DNA of 64,000 bases, taken from NCBI RefSeq assembly GCF_040218065.1, contig NZ_JAVJQE010000001.1:62001-126000 (forward strand). The letters are read 5' to 3'. Position 1 is the first letter of the stretch, and each line of letters starts with the position of its first letter. This document shows positions 50,099 to 60,210 of the stretch, one piece after another. Source of the DNA: Marivibrio sp040218065. GTDB taxonomy: Bacteria; Pseudomonadota; Alphaproteobacteria; UBA8366; Aestuariispiraceae. The position numbers and the translations under genes were made by a program. The notes under the pieces were generated by a model. It saw only the letters and a program-made list of their open reading frames with translations. It did no database searches and was not told where the DNA came from.

Positions 50099-50835
50099 CT
50101 GCGCGTCCCTGGACCGCCACCGTGCTGACGCTGTTCCCGGACATGTTTCCGGGTCCGCTCGCCCACTCCATCGCCGGCAAGGCGCTGGAGCGCGGTCTGT
50201 GGGCGGTCGAGGCGCGCGACATCCGCGCGCATGCGACGGACAGGCATCAGAGCGTTGACGATACGCCGTTCGGCGGCGGCGCCGGCATGGTGATGCGCCC
50301 GGACGTGGTCGACGCCGCCGTCGCGGCGAGCGCGGACGCGCCCGGGCCGCTGGTCTATCTGACCCCGCGCGGCCGGCCGTTCGATCAGGCGTTGGCGGCG
50401 GAGTGGGCGGCCGGTCCCGGCGTGCGCTTTCTGTGCGGGCGCTATGAAGGGGTCGATCAGCGGGTGCTGGACAAGCGCCGCCCTGTGGAGGTCAGCCTGG
50501 GCGACTTCGTGCTCTCCGGCGGAGAGCCTGCGGCGCTCGTCATGCTGGACGCGTGCGTGCGGCTGCTGCCGGGCGTGATGGGCGCAGCGCAGTCGTTGGC
50601 GGAGGAGAGCTTCGAGAACGGACTGCTGGAGTATCCGCACTACACCCGGCCGGCGGAGTGGGAGGGGCGCGACGTGCCCGAGCCGCTGCTGTCCGGCCAC
50701 CACGCCCGCATCGACGCATGGCGTCGCGCGCAGGCGGAAGAGGCGACCCGCACGCGGCGGCCCGATCTGTGGTCGCGCTACGCCGCTGCGCGGGACGAGG
50801 TCAATATGGCGAGGAATGAGGGTGCGGCCCGCTGA
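50095..50835 (+). CDS. trmD: tRNA (guanine-N1)-methyltransferase TrmD
   Basis: TrmD methylates G37 of tRNAs to prevent frameshifting. The 246-residue SPOUT enzyme has VLTLFPDMFPGPLAHSIAGKAL, the Gly-rich GGGAGMVMRPDV, CGRYEGVDQRVL and the knot motif LGDFVLSGGEPAAL, then YTRPAEWEGRDVPEPLLSGHH. It is coupled to rimM by an ATGA overlap. Confidence 0.97.
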   Translation: MTARPWTATVLTLFPDMFPGPLAHSIAGKALERGLWAVEARDIRAHATDRHQSVDDTPFGGGAGMVMRPDVVDAAVAASADAPGPLVYLTPRGRPFDQALAAEWAAGPGVRFLCGRYEGVDQRVLDKRRPVEVSLGDFVLSGGEPAALVMLDACVRLLPGVMGAAQSLAEESFENGLLEYPHYTRPAEWEGRDVPEPLLSGHHARIDAWRRAQAEEATRTRRPDLWSRYAAARDEVNMARNEGAAR

Positions 50836-50888
50836 TCGATCGGCGGGCGATCCCGAGCAAGAATGCGTTTGAGGAAAGGAAAGAGGTC

Positions 50889-51359
50889 ATGAACATCATC
50901 GAGCAGTTGAACGCCGAGGAGGTCGCGAAGCAGACCGACAAAGGCGTTCCCGACTTTCAGGCGGGCGACACCGTCCGGGTCAACGTGAAGGTCGTCGAAG
51001 GCGGCCGCGAGCGTATCCAGGCCTTCGAAGGCGTGTGCATCGGGCGCAAGAACGCGGGCGTGAACAGCTCGTTCCGCGTGCGCAAGATCAGCTACGGCGA
51101 GGGCGTCGAGCGCGTTTTCCCGCTTTACAGCCCGCGCATCGATTCGATTGAGGTCGTGCGCCGCGGCAAAGTCCGTCGCTCGAAGCTCTACTTCCTGCGC
51201 GGGCGCACCGGCAAGTCGGCGCGCATCGTCGAGCGCAAGACCGGCCACGGCTTCGCCTCGGCGGCCGAAATGCCGGCCGAGGAGGTCGCGGCCCCGGTTC
51301 CCGAGACGCCGGTCGAAGCGACCGAAAGCCCGGCCGCCGAGGAGGGCGAGAAGAGCTGA
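50889..51359 (+). CDS. rplS: 50S ribosomal protein L19 with acidic tail
   Basis: The core is standard bL19 (IIEQLNAEEVAKQTDKGVPDF, GDTVRVNVKVVEGGRERIQAFEGV, RRSKLYFLRGRTGKSARI). The protein is 156 residues versus about 115-130; the extra C-terminal ~35 residues are Glu/Ala/Pro-rich and resemble the tail on S16 in the same operon. A GAGGAAAGGAAAGAGG purine-rich ribosome-binding region precedes ATG 50889. Confidence 0.97.
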   Translation: MNIIEQLNAEEVAKQTDKGVPDFQAGDTVRVNVKVVEGGRERIQAFEGVCIGRKNAGVNSSFRVRKISYGEGVERVFPLYSPRIDSIEVVRRGKVRRSKLYFLRGRTGKSARIVERKTGHGFASAAEMPAEEVAAPVPETPVEATESPAAEEGEKS

Positions 51360-51403
51360 TCGAAAGCTCTTCCCGTCCGGTTCGAGACCTCTTATACCGA
51401 CGC

Positions 51404-51440
51404 CGTCGGCGTGCGCCTTTCGTGAAGCCGCACGCCGACG
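51404..51440. terminator. 12-bp perfect hairpin between rplS and leuC
   Basis: CGTCGGCGTGCG (51404-51415) pairs perfectly with CGCACGCCGACG (51429-51440) around a 13-nt loop. It sits in the 136-bp rplS-leuC gap and probably ends or attenuates the ribosomal operon. The GGTCCGGTTTCG tail is not a proper U-tract. No leucine-rich leader peptide is visible. Confidence 0.5.
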
Positions 51441-51495
51441 GGTCCGGTTTCGTACCGCCCCCTGCAGTCGCGTATATTGGGAGTGACCGCCGGCT

Positions 51496-52905
51496 ATGAG
51501 CGCGCCGAAGACCCTGTTCGACAAGATCTGGGAGAGCCACCTGGTGGACCGTCAGGAGGACGGCTCCTGCCTGATCTATATCGACCGCCACCTCGTCCAT
51601 GAGGTGACGAGTCCGCAGGCCTTCGAGGGGCTGCGCAACGCGGGCCGCACGGTTCGTCGGCCGGACCAGACGCTGGCCGTGGCCGACCACAACGTGCCGA
51701 CGAGCGACCGGTCGAAAGGCATCGCCGACCCGGAAAGCCGGCTGCAGGTCGACACGCTGGCGCAGAACTGCGCCGACTTCGGCGTGCCCTATTACGCGAT
51801 GGACGACCTGCGCCAGGGCATCGTCCACATCATCGGGCCGGAGCAGGGCTTCACCCTGCCGGGGACCACGATCGTGTGCGGCGACAGCCACACCGCCACC
51901 CACGGCGCGTTCGGGGCGCTGGCCTTCGGCATCGGCACCTCAGAGGTCGAGCATGTGTTGGCGACCCAGACCCTGGTGCAGAGCCCGGCCAAGAACATGC
52001 GCGTCACCGTTGACGGCGACCTGCCGCTCGGCGTGACGGCCAAGGATCTGGTGCTCGCCATCATCGGCAAGATCGGCACCGCGGGCGGCACGGGGCACGT
52101 GATCGAGTTCGCCGGCCCGGCGATCAAGGCGCTGTCGATGGAGGGCCGCATGACGGTCTGCAACATGACCATCGAAGGCGGCGCGCGCGCCGGCCTGATC
52201 GCGCCCGACGAGACGACGTTCGACTATCTGAAAGGCCGGCCGATGGCGCCCAAGGGCGGCCAGTGGGAGCAGGCGGTCGCCTATTGGCGCACGCTGCCCT
52301 CCGACGCGGGCGCGACCTACGACAAGGAAGTGACGCTGGAGGTCGCGGCCATTCCCCCGCAGGCCACGTGGGGCACCAGCCCCGAGGACGTCGCCCCGAT
52401 AGACGGCGCCGTGCCGGATCCGGAAAGCTTCCCCAGCGAAGGCAAGCGGGCGGCCGCGCGGCGCTCTCTGGAATATATGGACCTGAAGCCGGGCACGCCG
52501 ATGCAGGAGATCGCGCTCGACAAGGTCTTCATCGGCTCCTGCACCAACGGGCGGATCGAAGATATGCGCGCCGTCGCCGAAATTGCGAAGGGCCGCAAGG
52601 TGGCCGACGGTCTCTACGCCATGATCGTGCCGGGCTCCGGCCTGGTGAAGGAGCAGGCGGAGCGCGAGGGCCTGGACCGGATCCTGAAGGAAGCGGGCTT
52701 CGACTGGCGCGAGCCGGGCTGCTCCATGTGCCTGGCCATGAACGCCGACAAGCTGGCGCCGGGCGAGCGCTGCGCGTCGACCTCCAACCGCAATTTCGAA
52801 GGCCGGCAGGGCCGCGGCGGGCGAACCCATCTGGTCAGCCCCGCCATGGCCGCCGCCGCGGCGATCAAGGGCCGCCTGGCCGACGTTCGGGAGTATCTGA
52901 CATGA
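51496..52905 (+). CDS. leuC: 3-isopropylmalate dehydratase large subunit LeuC
   Basis: LeuC with LeuD isomerises 2- to 3-isopropylmalate in leucine synthesis. The 469-residue aconitase-fold protein has iron-sulfur cysteine motifs FIGSCTNGRIEDMRA and PGCSMCLAMNAD, plus CGDSHTATHGAFGALAFGIGTSEVEHVLATQT and STSNRNFEGRQG. Length is normal. Its stop overlaps the start of a 58-codon ORF as ATGA, so leuD translation is likely reached through that ORF. Confidence 0.97.
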   Translation: MSAPKTLFDKIWESHLVDRQEDGSCLIYIDRHLVHEVTSPQAFEGLRNAGRTVRRPDQTLAVADHNVPTSDRSKGIADPESRLQVDTLAQNCADFGVPYYAMDDLRQGIVHIIGPEQGFTLPGTTIVCGDSHTATHGAFGALAFGIGTSEVEHVLATQTLVQSPAKNMRVTVDGDLPLGVTAKDLVLAIIGKIGTAGGTGHVIEFAGPAIKALSMEGRMTVCNMTIEGGARAGLIAPDETTFDYLKGRPMAPKGGQWEQAVAYWRTLPSDAGATYDKEVTLEVAAIPPQATWGTSPEDVAPIDGAVPDPESFPSEGKRAAARRSLEYMDLKPGTPMQEIALDKVFIGSCTNGRIEDMRAVAEIAKGRKVADGLYAMIVPGSGLVKEQAEREGLDRILKEAGFDWREPGCSMCLAMNADKLAPGERCASTSNRNFEGRQGRGGRTHLVSPAMAAAAAIKGRLADVREYLT

Positions 52906-53078
52906 GCGACGCGACCTTCGACGATTTTCAGAGCGACGGCTTCCTCGAGCGTCTTTTCGGCGCCGAGCGCCTCAAGCGCGGCTGGCGCGTCCTGATCCCC
53001 GCCAACGAGAACGCGGTCGACGAGGATCTGCACCCGGCCTACATCGCCGCGCTGTTGAAGCGCCGCCGGTCCTGGTGA
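52902..53078 (+). CDS. Small ORF between leuC and leuD, unknown function
   Basis: A 58-residue polypeptide starting MSDATFDDFQSDGFLERLFG and ending in AYIAALLKRRRSW. Its ATG overlaps the leuC stop (ATGA) and it ends 23 bp before leuD, so it is almost certainly translated. The acidic N-terminus, amphipathic middle and basic C-terminus look like a folded small protein. Similar-sized ORFs between leuC and leuD are plausible in Rhodospirillales, but I recognise no characterised family. Confidence 0.7.
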   Translation: MSDATFDDFQSDGFLERLFGAERLKRGWRVLIPANENAVDEDLHPAYIAALLKRRRSW

Positions 53079-53101
53079 GCCGCGGTTAGGGGAGAGACGC
53101 C

Positions 53102-53725
53102 ATGCAGCCTTTCAAGCAGCTGACCGGTATCGCCGCGCCCTTGGATCTGATGAATGTCGACACCGACATGATCATCCCCAAGCAGTATCTAAAGACGATT
53201 CAGCGCACGGGCCTGGGCAAAGCGCTGTTCGACGAGATGCGCCATAACGAGGACGGAACCGAGAAGCCGGACTTCGTGCTCAATCAGGAGCCGTACCGCC
53301 ACGCCTCGATCCTGATCGCGGGTGAGAATTTCGGCTGCGGCTCCTCGCGCGAGCACGCGCCCTGGGCGCTACTCGACTTCGGAATCCGCTGCGTGATCGC
53401 GCCCAGCTTCGCGGACATCTTCTACAACAACTGCTTCAAGAACGGCATCCTGCCGCTGCAGTTGCCGGAAGAGACCGTGCGGCGCCTGATGGCCAAGTGC
53501 GACCGCGGCCACAACGCCCAATGGTCGGTCGATCTGGAGCGTCAGGCGGTGGTCGATCCGGACGGCGAGGAAATCCCCTTCGAGATCGACGGTTTCCGCA
53601 AGCACTGCCTGATGAACGGCCTCGACGACATCGGCCTCACGCTGCAGAAGGGCGACAAGATCGCCGCCTACGAGCAGGGGCGCCAGGCGAACAAGCCCTG
53701 GCTCACCCCCGCCGCGGCCGAGTAA
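53102..53725 (+). CDS. leuD: 3-isopropylmalate dehydratase small subunit LeuD
   Basis: The 207-residue swivelling domain shows GIAAPLDLMNVDTDMIIPKQYLK, LIAGENFGCGSSREHAPWAL and PSFADIFYNNCFKNGILPLQL, and ends YEQGRQANKPWL, all standard for LeuD. GGGGAGAG precedes the ATG. It converges on the multicopper oxidase gene with only 9 bp between stops. Confidence 0.97.
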   Translation: MQPFKQLTGIAAPLDLMNVDTDMIIPKQYLKTIQRTGLGKALFDEMRHNEDGTEKPDFVLNQEPYRHASILIAGENFGCGSSREHAPWALLDFGIRCVIAPSFADIFYNNCFKNGILPLQLPEETVRRLMAKCDRGHNAQWSVDLERQAVVDPDGEEIPFEIDGFRKHCLMNGLDDIGLTLQKGDKIAAYEQGRQANKPWLTPAAAE

Positions 53726-53734
53726 AGCGCTCCC

Positions 53735-55147
53735 TCACGCCACCTCGATCCAGGTGCGCATGCCGCCGGCCTGATGGCCCAGCATGTGGCAGTGGAAATA
53801 CCATTTGCCGGGATTGGTCGCCTGAAAAGCGATCGTCGCGCGGGAGCGCGGCATCATCAGGTGGCCGTCGCGCCAGATCTCGCCCGCGCCATGGGCCGGC
53901 GCGCCGTCGATCGTCAGCACCGTGAAGTGATGGCCGTGCAGATGCATCACATGCGGCCAGGCGCTGTCGTTCACCATGTTGACGACCACGGTGCGCCCGC
54001 GTTTGGCCGACAGCAACGGTTTGTCCAGATCGCCCGCGACGCCGTTCAGCGCCCAAACGCGCCCGGCCCGCGCCAGCTCGCGCATCCCCTTCATTTCTCC
54101 GCCCAGCATGGCCTGAGCCATGCCGCCCATGGCGCCGCCTTCCATCACCAGGTCGCCGGCGAGCGGCTCGGAGAGGTCGAGCGTCCCCGGCGCGCGCCGT
54201 TCCCCCAACCGCGGGACGCCGTCGTCGAACTGATCGCGCAGGGGCGGCTCGTCCGAATAGGCGAAGAAGGAGATCGGCTGCGCATCGTCATAGGCGTCGT
54301 CCATCAGGCCGTAGCGCGCGCCCGGCTCGCCGGTCGCGTCGAGCACGAAATCGACCCGCTGACCCGGGCCGATCAGCACCGACTCCTCGGGCGCGAAGGG
54401 CGCGACCGCGAAGCCGTCGATCGAGGCGACCTGTGCGGCGTGGCCCTCCACGGCGATGGCGAAGATGCGCGCGGTGGCGACGTTCAGCACGCGCAGGCGC
54501 ACGCGCTCCCCGGCGCGCAGCGCGATGTCGCCCGGCGGTCCGCCGTTGACCGTGATCCAGTCGCCCATGCGCCCGCCATGCGCCCAGTCGTGCAGCGCCC
54601 CGAAGCTTTCGTGGATCGCGCCGCCGGCGTCGAGCCGCCAATCGTCGAGCGTCAACGTGATTTCGCGATCGACGGGGGCGGGCTCTTCATCCTCCACGAT
54701 CAACACGCCGTAGAGGCCGCGGGCCACCTGTTCCCAGCTGCGATTGTGGCTGTGATACCAGTAGGTGCCGGCGTCCGGGCACATGAAGCGGTAATCGAAG
54801 CCCGCCCCCGGCTCGACCGCGTCCTGCGTCATGCCGACGACGCCGTCCATCGCGTTGGCGAGGCGGACGCCGTGCCAATGGATGCTGGTCGGCTGCTCCA
54901 ACCCGTTCTCAAGCCGAGCGGCGATCTGGCCGCCGCGCGGCGCGCGAAGCGTCGGGCCGGGGACCGAACCGTTGTAGGCCCAAACGGGCGTGCCGGCCTC
55001 GATCTCGCCCAACAGCGGCGCCTCCGCGGACGCGGCGTTGAGAATGAGGGGATCGGTGCGGGCGTCGATCCGGGCCTTGCAGCCGGCGACGCCGATCAGC
55101 GCGCCGGCGCCCAGGCCTTTTAGAAGCGTGCGGCGGGACAGGGTCAT
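53735..55147 (-). CDS. Multicopper oxidase, Tat-exported (CueO/SufI-type three-domain)
   Basis: The 470-residue protein has a twin-arginine signal (SRRTLLKGLGAGALIGVAGC, residues 4-23). Four copper motifs follow: SIHWHG, YWYHSHNRSWEQ, HVMHLHGHHF and YFHCHMLGHQAGGM. The last carries the T1 Cys-His ligands with an axial Met-like residue. The stretch before the third copper motif is Met-rich (EGGAMGGMAQAMLGGEMKGM), as in copper-tolerance oxidases. Laccase-like or cuprous oxidase activity in the periplasm is likely. No other copper genes are adjacent. The open frame continuing to 55558 is antisense to the next gene. Confidence 0.93.
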   Translation of the reverse strand: MTLSRRTLLKGLGAGALIGVAGCKARIDARTDPLILNAASAEAPLLGEIEAGTPVWAYNGSVPGPTLRAPRGGQIAARLENGLEQPTSIHWHGVRLANAMDGVVGMTQDAVEPGAGFDYRFMCPDAGTYWYHSHNRSWEQVARGLYGVLIVEDEEPAPVDREITLTLDDWRLDAGGAIHESFGALHDWAHGGRMGDWITVNGGPPGDIALRAGERVRLRVLNVATARIFAIAVEGHAAQVASIDGFAVAPFAPEESVLIGPGQRVDFVLDATGEPGARYGLMDDAYDDAQPISFFAYSDEPPLRDQFDDGVPRLGERRAPGTLDLSEPLAGDLVMEGGAMGGMAQAMLGGEMKGMRELARAGRVWALNGVAGDLDKPLLSAKRGRTVVVNMVNDSAWPHVMHLHGHHFTVLTIDGAPAHGAGEIWRDGHLMMPRSRATIAFQATNPGKWYFHCHMLGHQAGGMRTWIEVA

Positions 55148-55250
55148 GGACGGCGCGTCTCCCAGGGCGAAAACCTCACCGTAGTATAGAGCGCGCCGCC
55201 GTCCGGGAAAGCCGCCGATCCAATCCCCGACCCGGCGTCGTACCAAGAGT

Positions 55251-55919
55251 ATGACCGATAAGCCAAAAACCCTGCTCGTCGTCGGCGCCAGCAAGGGCGT
55301 CGGCTTAGAGACCGTGCGCCGCGCGCTGGAGACCGGCTGGCGCGTAAAGGCCTTCGCGCGCTCCGCCGGCTCGATGTCGTTGCGCGATCCCAAACTGACC
55401 CTGGCGCCCGGCGACGCCCGCGAGGAGGCGGATCTCGCAGCAGCCCTGGACGGCGTCGACGCGGTCGCCTTGACGTTGGGCGTCCCGGCCGACCGGCGGA
55501 TGATTACCGGGCCGATCACGCTGTTCAGCCAGGCGACCCGCGCCCTGGTCGCGGCCATGGAAGGGGAGGGGGAGAGCCCAAGGGTCTCGCGCCTCGTCTG
55601 CCTGACCGGTTTCGGCGCGGGCGTCAGCCGCCGGGCGATTCACCCGCTGCAGCGCCCGCCGTTCGAGCTGCTGCTGGGCCGCGCCTATCGCGACAAGGAC
55701 CGGCAGGAGGAGATCGTGAAGGCGAGCCGTCTCGACTGGACCCTGGTCCGGCCAGGCGTCCTGGCTCCCGGGCCGCGGACCGGCCGCTATCGCGTACGGC
55801 TGTCCCCGGACGCGTGGCGCAACGGCCTGATCACCCGCGCCGACGTCGCCGACTACATCGTGCGCGCGGCGGGCGATCGCACGACGATCGGCGCGGAGCC
55901 GGTGCTGACGGGCTGTTGA
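55251..55919 (+). CDS. NAD(P)-binding atypical SDR-like oxidoreductase
   Basis: The 222-residue Rossmann protein opens with KTLLVVGASKGVGLETVRRALE and has LAPGDAREEADLAAALDGVDAV, VSRLVCLTGFGAGVS and DWTLVRPGVLAPGPRTG. These are typical of NAD(P)H-binding-13/YwnB-like atypical short-chain dehydrogenases. The catalytic YxxxK is not obvious, so it may bind rather than turn over the nucleotide. It is divergent from the multicopper oxidase and convergent with the DUF934 gene. Confidence 0.85.
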   Translation: MTDKPKTLLVVGASKGVGLETVRRALETGWRVKAFARSAGSMSLRDPKLTLAPGDAREEADLAAALDGVDAVALTLGVPADRRMITGPITLFSQATRALVAAMEGEGESPRVSRLVCLTGFGAGVSRRAIHPLQRPPFELLLGRAYRDKDRQEEIVKASRLDWTLVRPGVLAPGPRTGRYRVRLSPDAWRNGLITRADVADYIVRAAGDRTTIGAEPVLTGC

Positions 55920-55999
55920 GCGCGCGGAGCGCCCGCCGGTTCTGACGACGCGGAGCTCGTCCCCAGCGGCGGACGGAGCGATCCGGGGCCTCGCCGCCC

Positions 56000-56506
56000 T
56001 CACTGCGCTGCGGCGGCGCGCTTTGCGCGCAAGTACCAGATCGGCGCACGGCCGTCGCTGGCCGGCTGGTAGGCGCTGCGCACCGCGGCGATCGCAGCGA
56101 GCCAGTCGTCCGCGGTTTCGCCGGCGGGGATCTGGAAGGCGTTGATTCCGGCGCGCAGCATGAACAGCGCCTGGTCGCGCAGCACTTGGCCGACCGCGCG
56201 GATCTCGCCGGTGTAGCCGTAGCGCTGGCGCAGAAGGCGCGCGGTGGAATAGCCGCGCCCGTCGGTGAAGGCGGGGAAATCGAGCTCGACCAGACCCAGA
56301 CGGTGCAGGTCGTCGGCCAACGCCTCCGGCCCCTCCTGCGGGGCGACGCGCACGCCGAGATCGAGTCCGGCTGGGACCAGCCCGGCCCGCTCCGCCCGGA
56401 AACGCGGCAGCGAGACAACCGCAGGGATGTCGGGCTGCAACGGCGCGTCGTCGGCGTAGAACACCCACGGATCTGAGGCGGCGCGCCCGTTCTTGATGAG
56501 CGGCAT
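56000..56506 (-). CDS. DUF934 family protein of the sulfite-reduction operon
   Basis: The 168-residue protein contains the DUF934 pattern LPRFRAERAGLVPAGLDLGVRV, LDFPAFTDGRGYSTARLLRQRYGYTGEIRAVGQVLRDQ and GINAFQIP. The family is co-conserved with sulfite reductase and often regarded as an accessory for assimilatory sulfate reduction, without a known mechanism. It is last in the cysG-DUF2849-cysI series, 21 bp after cysI. In many relatives cysH is adjacent; here it is missing. Confidence 0.93.
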   Translation of the reverse strand: MPLIKNGRAASDPWVFYADDAPLQPDIPAVVSLPRFRAERAGLVPAGLDLGVRVAPQEGPEALADDLHRLGLVELDFPAFTDGRGYSTARLLRQRYGYTGEIRAVGQVLRDQALFMLRAGINAFQIPAGETADDWLAAIAAVRSAYQPASDGRAPIWYLRAKRAAAAQ

Positions 56507-56527
56507 GACGGAGAGTCTCCTTCGGGC

Positions 56528-58201
<1,674 letters not shown>

Positions 58202-58205
58202 GGTC

Positions 58206-58535
58206 TCACGCGGCCCTTTCGGTTGGGGCGGGGGCGGGCGCGTCCGCCTGTTTGCCGAGATGCGGGTGGGTGGAGGGGCCTTGGGCGCGCAACCGTTCAC
58301 GATAACGCAGCGGGCGCGGCCGACCGTCGGCGTCGCGCACGACGTCGATCAGATAGGGCTCGACCACCAGAGCGGCGTCGACGCCGGCGCGCCCGGCCTC
58401 ATCAAGCGCCGCCCAGCCGGTCTCCTCCCTCTCGACGCGGGCGCCGCCGACCGCCTCGACCCACCTGTTCCCGGGGCCGAGGAAGATCGCGACGCCGTCA
58501 TGCAGGCGGTGGGCTGTCAGGATTCTTTCGCTCAT
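58206..58535 (-). CDS. DUF2849 family protein
   Basis: The 109-residue protein shows the DUF2849 pattern LTAHRLHDGVAIFLGPGNRWVE near the N-terminus and VVEPYLIDVVRDADGRPRPLRYRERLRAQGPSTHP near the C-terminus. The family is almost exclusively found between cysG and cysI in alphaproteobacteria, so it probably acts in sulfite reduction or siroheme delivery, but no mechanism is known. The gap to cysI is 4 bp. Confidence 0.92.
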   Translation of the reverse strand: MSERILTAHRLHDGVAIFLGPGNRWVEAVGGARVEREETGWAALDEAGRAGVDAALVVEPYLIDVVRDADGRPRPLRYRERLRAQGPSTHPHLGKQADAPAPAPTERAA

Positions 58536-58554
58536 GGGTCGTCTCTCCGATGGG

Positions 58555-60003
58555 TCAGCCGGCCATCGCGCGCGCGGCCGCGGGCGCGGGCGCGGCGGCT
58601 GCGCGTTGCGTCAACGCCGCCGGATCGGCGCGGCGCACCACCTCCCCGATCACCAGCAGGGCCGGCCCGCTCACCTGGGCCTCCTCGACCAGACGCCCAA
58701 GGTCCGCCAGCGCGCCGGTCAGGACCCGCTGAGTCGGCAGCGTCGCGTTCTCGATCACGGCGGCGGGCCGGTCGGTCGGCGCGCCGTGGGCGATCAAGGC
58801 CTCGGCGATCCGCTCGGCGGCCCCGACACCCATATAGACGACGACGGTCTGGCCCGGCCGGGCCAGCGCCGGCCAGTCCAACGCCGGCGCGCCGCCCTGG
58901 GCGGCGCCGGTGACGATCGACAGGGTCTGCGCGTCGTCGCGATGCGTCAGCGGCAGCCCGAAGGCCGCGCCCGCGCCCAGGGCCGCGGTCACGCCGGGGA
59001 CGACTTCGACGTCCAGACCGGCGGCGCGGCAGGCCTCCTGCTCCTCGCCGCCCCGGCCGAACAGGAACGGATCGCCCCCCTTCAGGCGCACCACGGTGCG
59101 GCCCGCACGGGCGTGCGCGACGATCAGCGCATTGATCGCTTCCTGGCCCAGGCTGTGGGCGCCCTTGCGTTTACCGACCGGAACGCGTTCGGCGTCGCGG
59201 CGGACGTAGTCCAGGATCTGCGGACCGATCAGCGCGTCGTACAGCACCACGTCGGCGCGCTGCATCGCCTGAAGCGCCTTCAAGGTCAGCAGATCCGGAT
59301 CGCCCGGGCCGGCCCCCACAAGGAAGACCCGACCGGTCGGCGGCGCGGCCGCCGCCCGGGCGTTCAGCAGTTTAAGCGTCGCCTCCCGGCCGCGCGCCTC
59401 GTCCCCGTTAAGCACTGCGGCGGCGGCGGCGCCGTCGAAGAAATCCTCCCAGAAGCGCTTGCGGCCGGATCCCGTCGGAACCATCGCCTTGACCGCCTCC
59501 CGGAAGCGATCGGCGAAGGCGGCGAGCCGCCCGAGGCCGGCCGGCAGGAGGCTTTCGATCTGGGCGCGCACCCGGCGCGCCAGAACCGGCGCCGCGCCGC
59601 CGGACGAGATTCCAATCACGATCGGGCTGCGATCGACGATCGCGGGGAAGAGGAAATCGCACAGCTGCGGTCGGTCGACGGCGTTGACCGGGGTGCGCGC
59701 GGCGCGCAGGACCGCAACTGCGGCGCGGGCGTCGATCTCGTCCTCGACCGCCACGATGGCAAGCGCCGCGTCGCGCGCGTCGGCGGCGCAGACCGGGCGA
59801 TCGCAGCGGCGAACCGTCCCGTCCGCCGCACCCGCCGCCAAAGCCGCCGCGACGTCCGGATGCGGCGTCTCGCCCATCGGAAACAGGCGAACGCCGGCGC
59901 CTGCACGCTGCAGAAAGCGCAGCTTGCGCGCCGCCGCCTCGCCCGCGCCGATCAGCAGGACGGTGCGTCCGGAAAGCCGCCAGAAAGCCGGCAGGACGTC
60001 CAT
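58555..60003 (-). CDS. cysG: Siroheme synthase CysG (trifunctional)
   Basis: CysG makes siroheme from uroporphyrinogen III for CysI. The 482-residue protein has the N-terminal precorrin-2 dehydrogenase/ferrochelatase part (TVLLIGAGEAAARKLRF, residues 14-30; VNAVDRPQLCDFLFPAIVDRSP) and the C-terminal SUMT methyltransferase (VFLVGAGPGDPDLLTLKALQ, VGKRKGAHSLGQEAIN, RLKGGDPFLFGRGGEE). Length fits full CysG. ATG 60003 has GAGGAG upstream. It heads the sulfite operon. Confidence 0.96.
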   Translation of the reverse strand: MDVLPAFWRLSGRTVLLIGAGEAAARKLRFLQRAGAGVRLFPMGETPHPDVAAALAAGAADGTVRRCDRPVCAADARDAALAIVAVEDEIDARAAVAVLRAARTPVNAVDRPQLCDFLFPAIVDRSPIVIGISSGGAAPVLARRVRAQIESLLPAGLGRLAAFADRFREAVKAMVPTGSGRKRFWEDFFDGAAAAAVLNGDEARGREATLKLLNARAAAAPPTGRVFLVGAGPGDPDLLTLKALQAMQRADVVLYDALIGPQILDYVRRDAERVPVGKRKGAHSLGQEAINALIVAHARAGRTVVRLKGGDPFLFGRGGEEQEACRAAGLDVEVVPGVTAALGAGAAFGLPLTHRDDAQTLSIVTGAAQGGAPALDWPALARPGQTVVVYMGVGAAERIAEALIAHGAPTDRPAAVIENATLPTQRVLTGALADLGRLVEEAQVSGPALLVIGEVVRRADPAALTQRAAAAPAPAAARAMAG

Positions 60004-60077
60004 GATGTCTCGCTCCTCTTCCCGGTCGGCGGACGATGAGCCGGCCAAATTATCGCGCTACAGTGTGTGATATTATT

Positions 60078-60091
60078 ATTCAACGTTGTAT
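60078..60091. promoter_or_regulatory. Candidate operator/promoter region of the cysG operon
   Basis: The gap 60049-60147 is strikingly AT-rich for this genome. It contains a palindrome centred on CAACGTTG (60081-60088), extended to ATT-CAACGTTG-TAT with one mismatch. Reading the minus strand, TTGAATAATAATAT follows, which could hold -35 and -10 elements. A regulator of sulfur assimilation is the natural candidate, unidentified. Confidence 0.45.
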
Positions 60092-60210
60092 GTGTGTAAA
60101 TTAAAAAATTATCCAGTCCGATGTGAGATATCCGACATGATCCGACGATGAGGTCAGGGCTGGTAGTTGGCGCATCGCTTGCATGGCGACCTGGCAGGAG
60201 GCGCTGTGCG

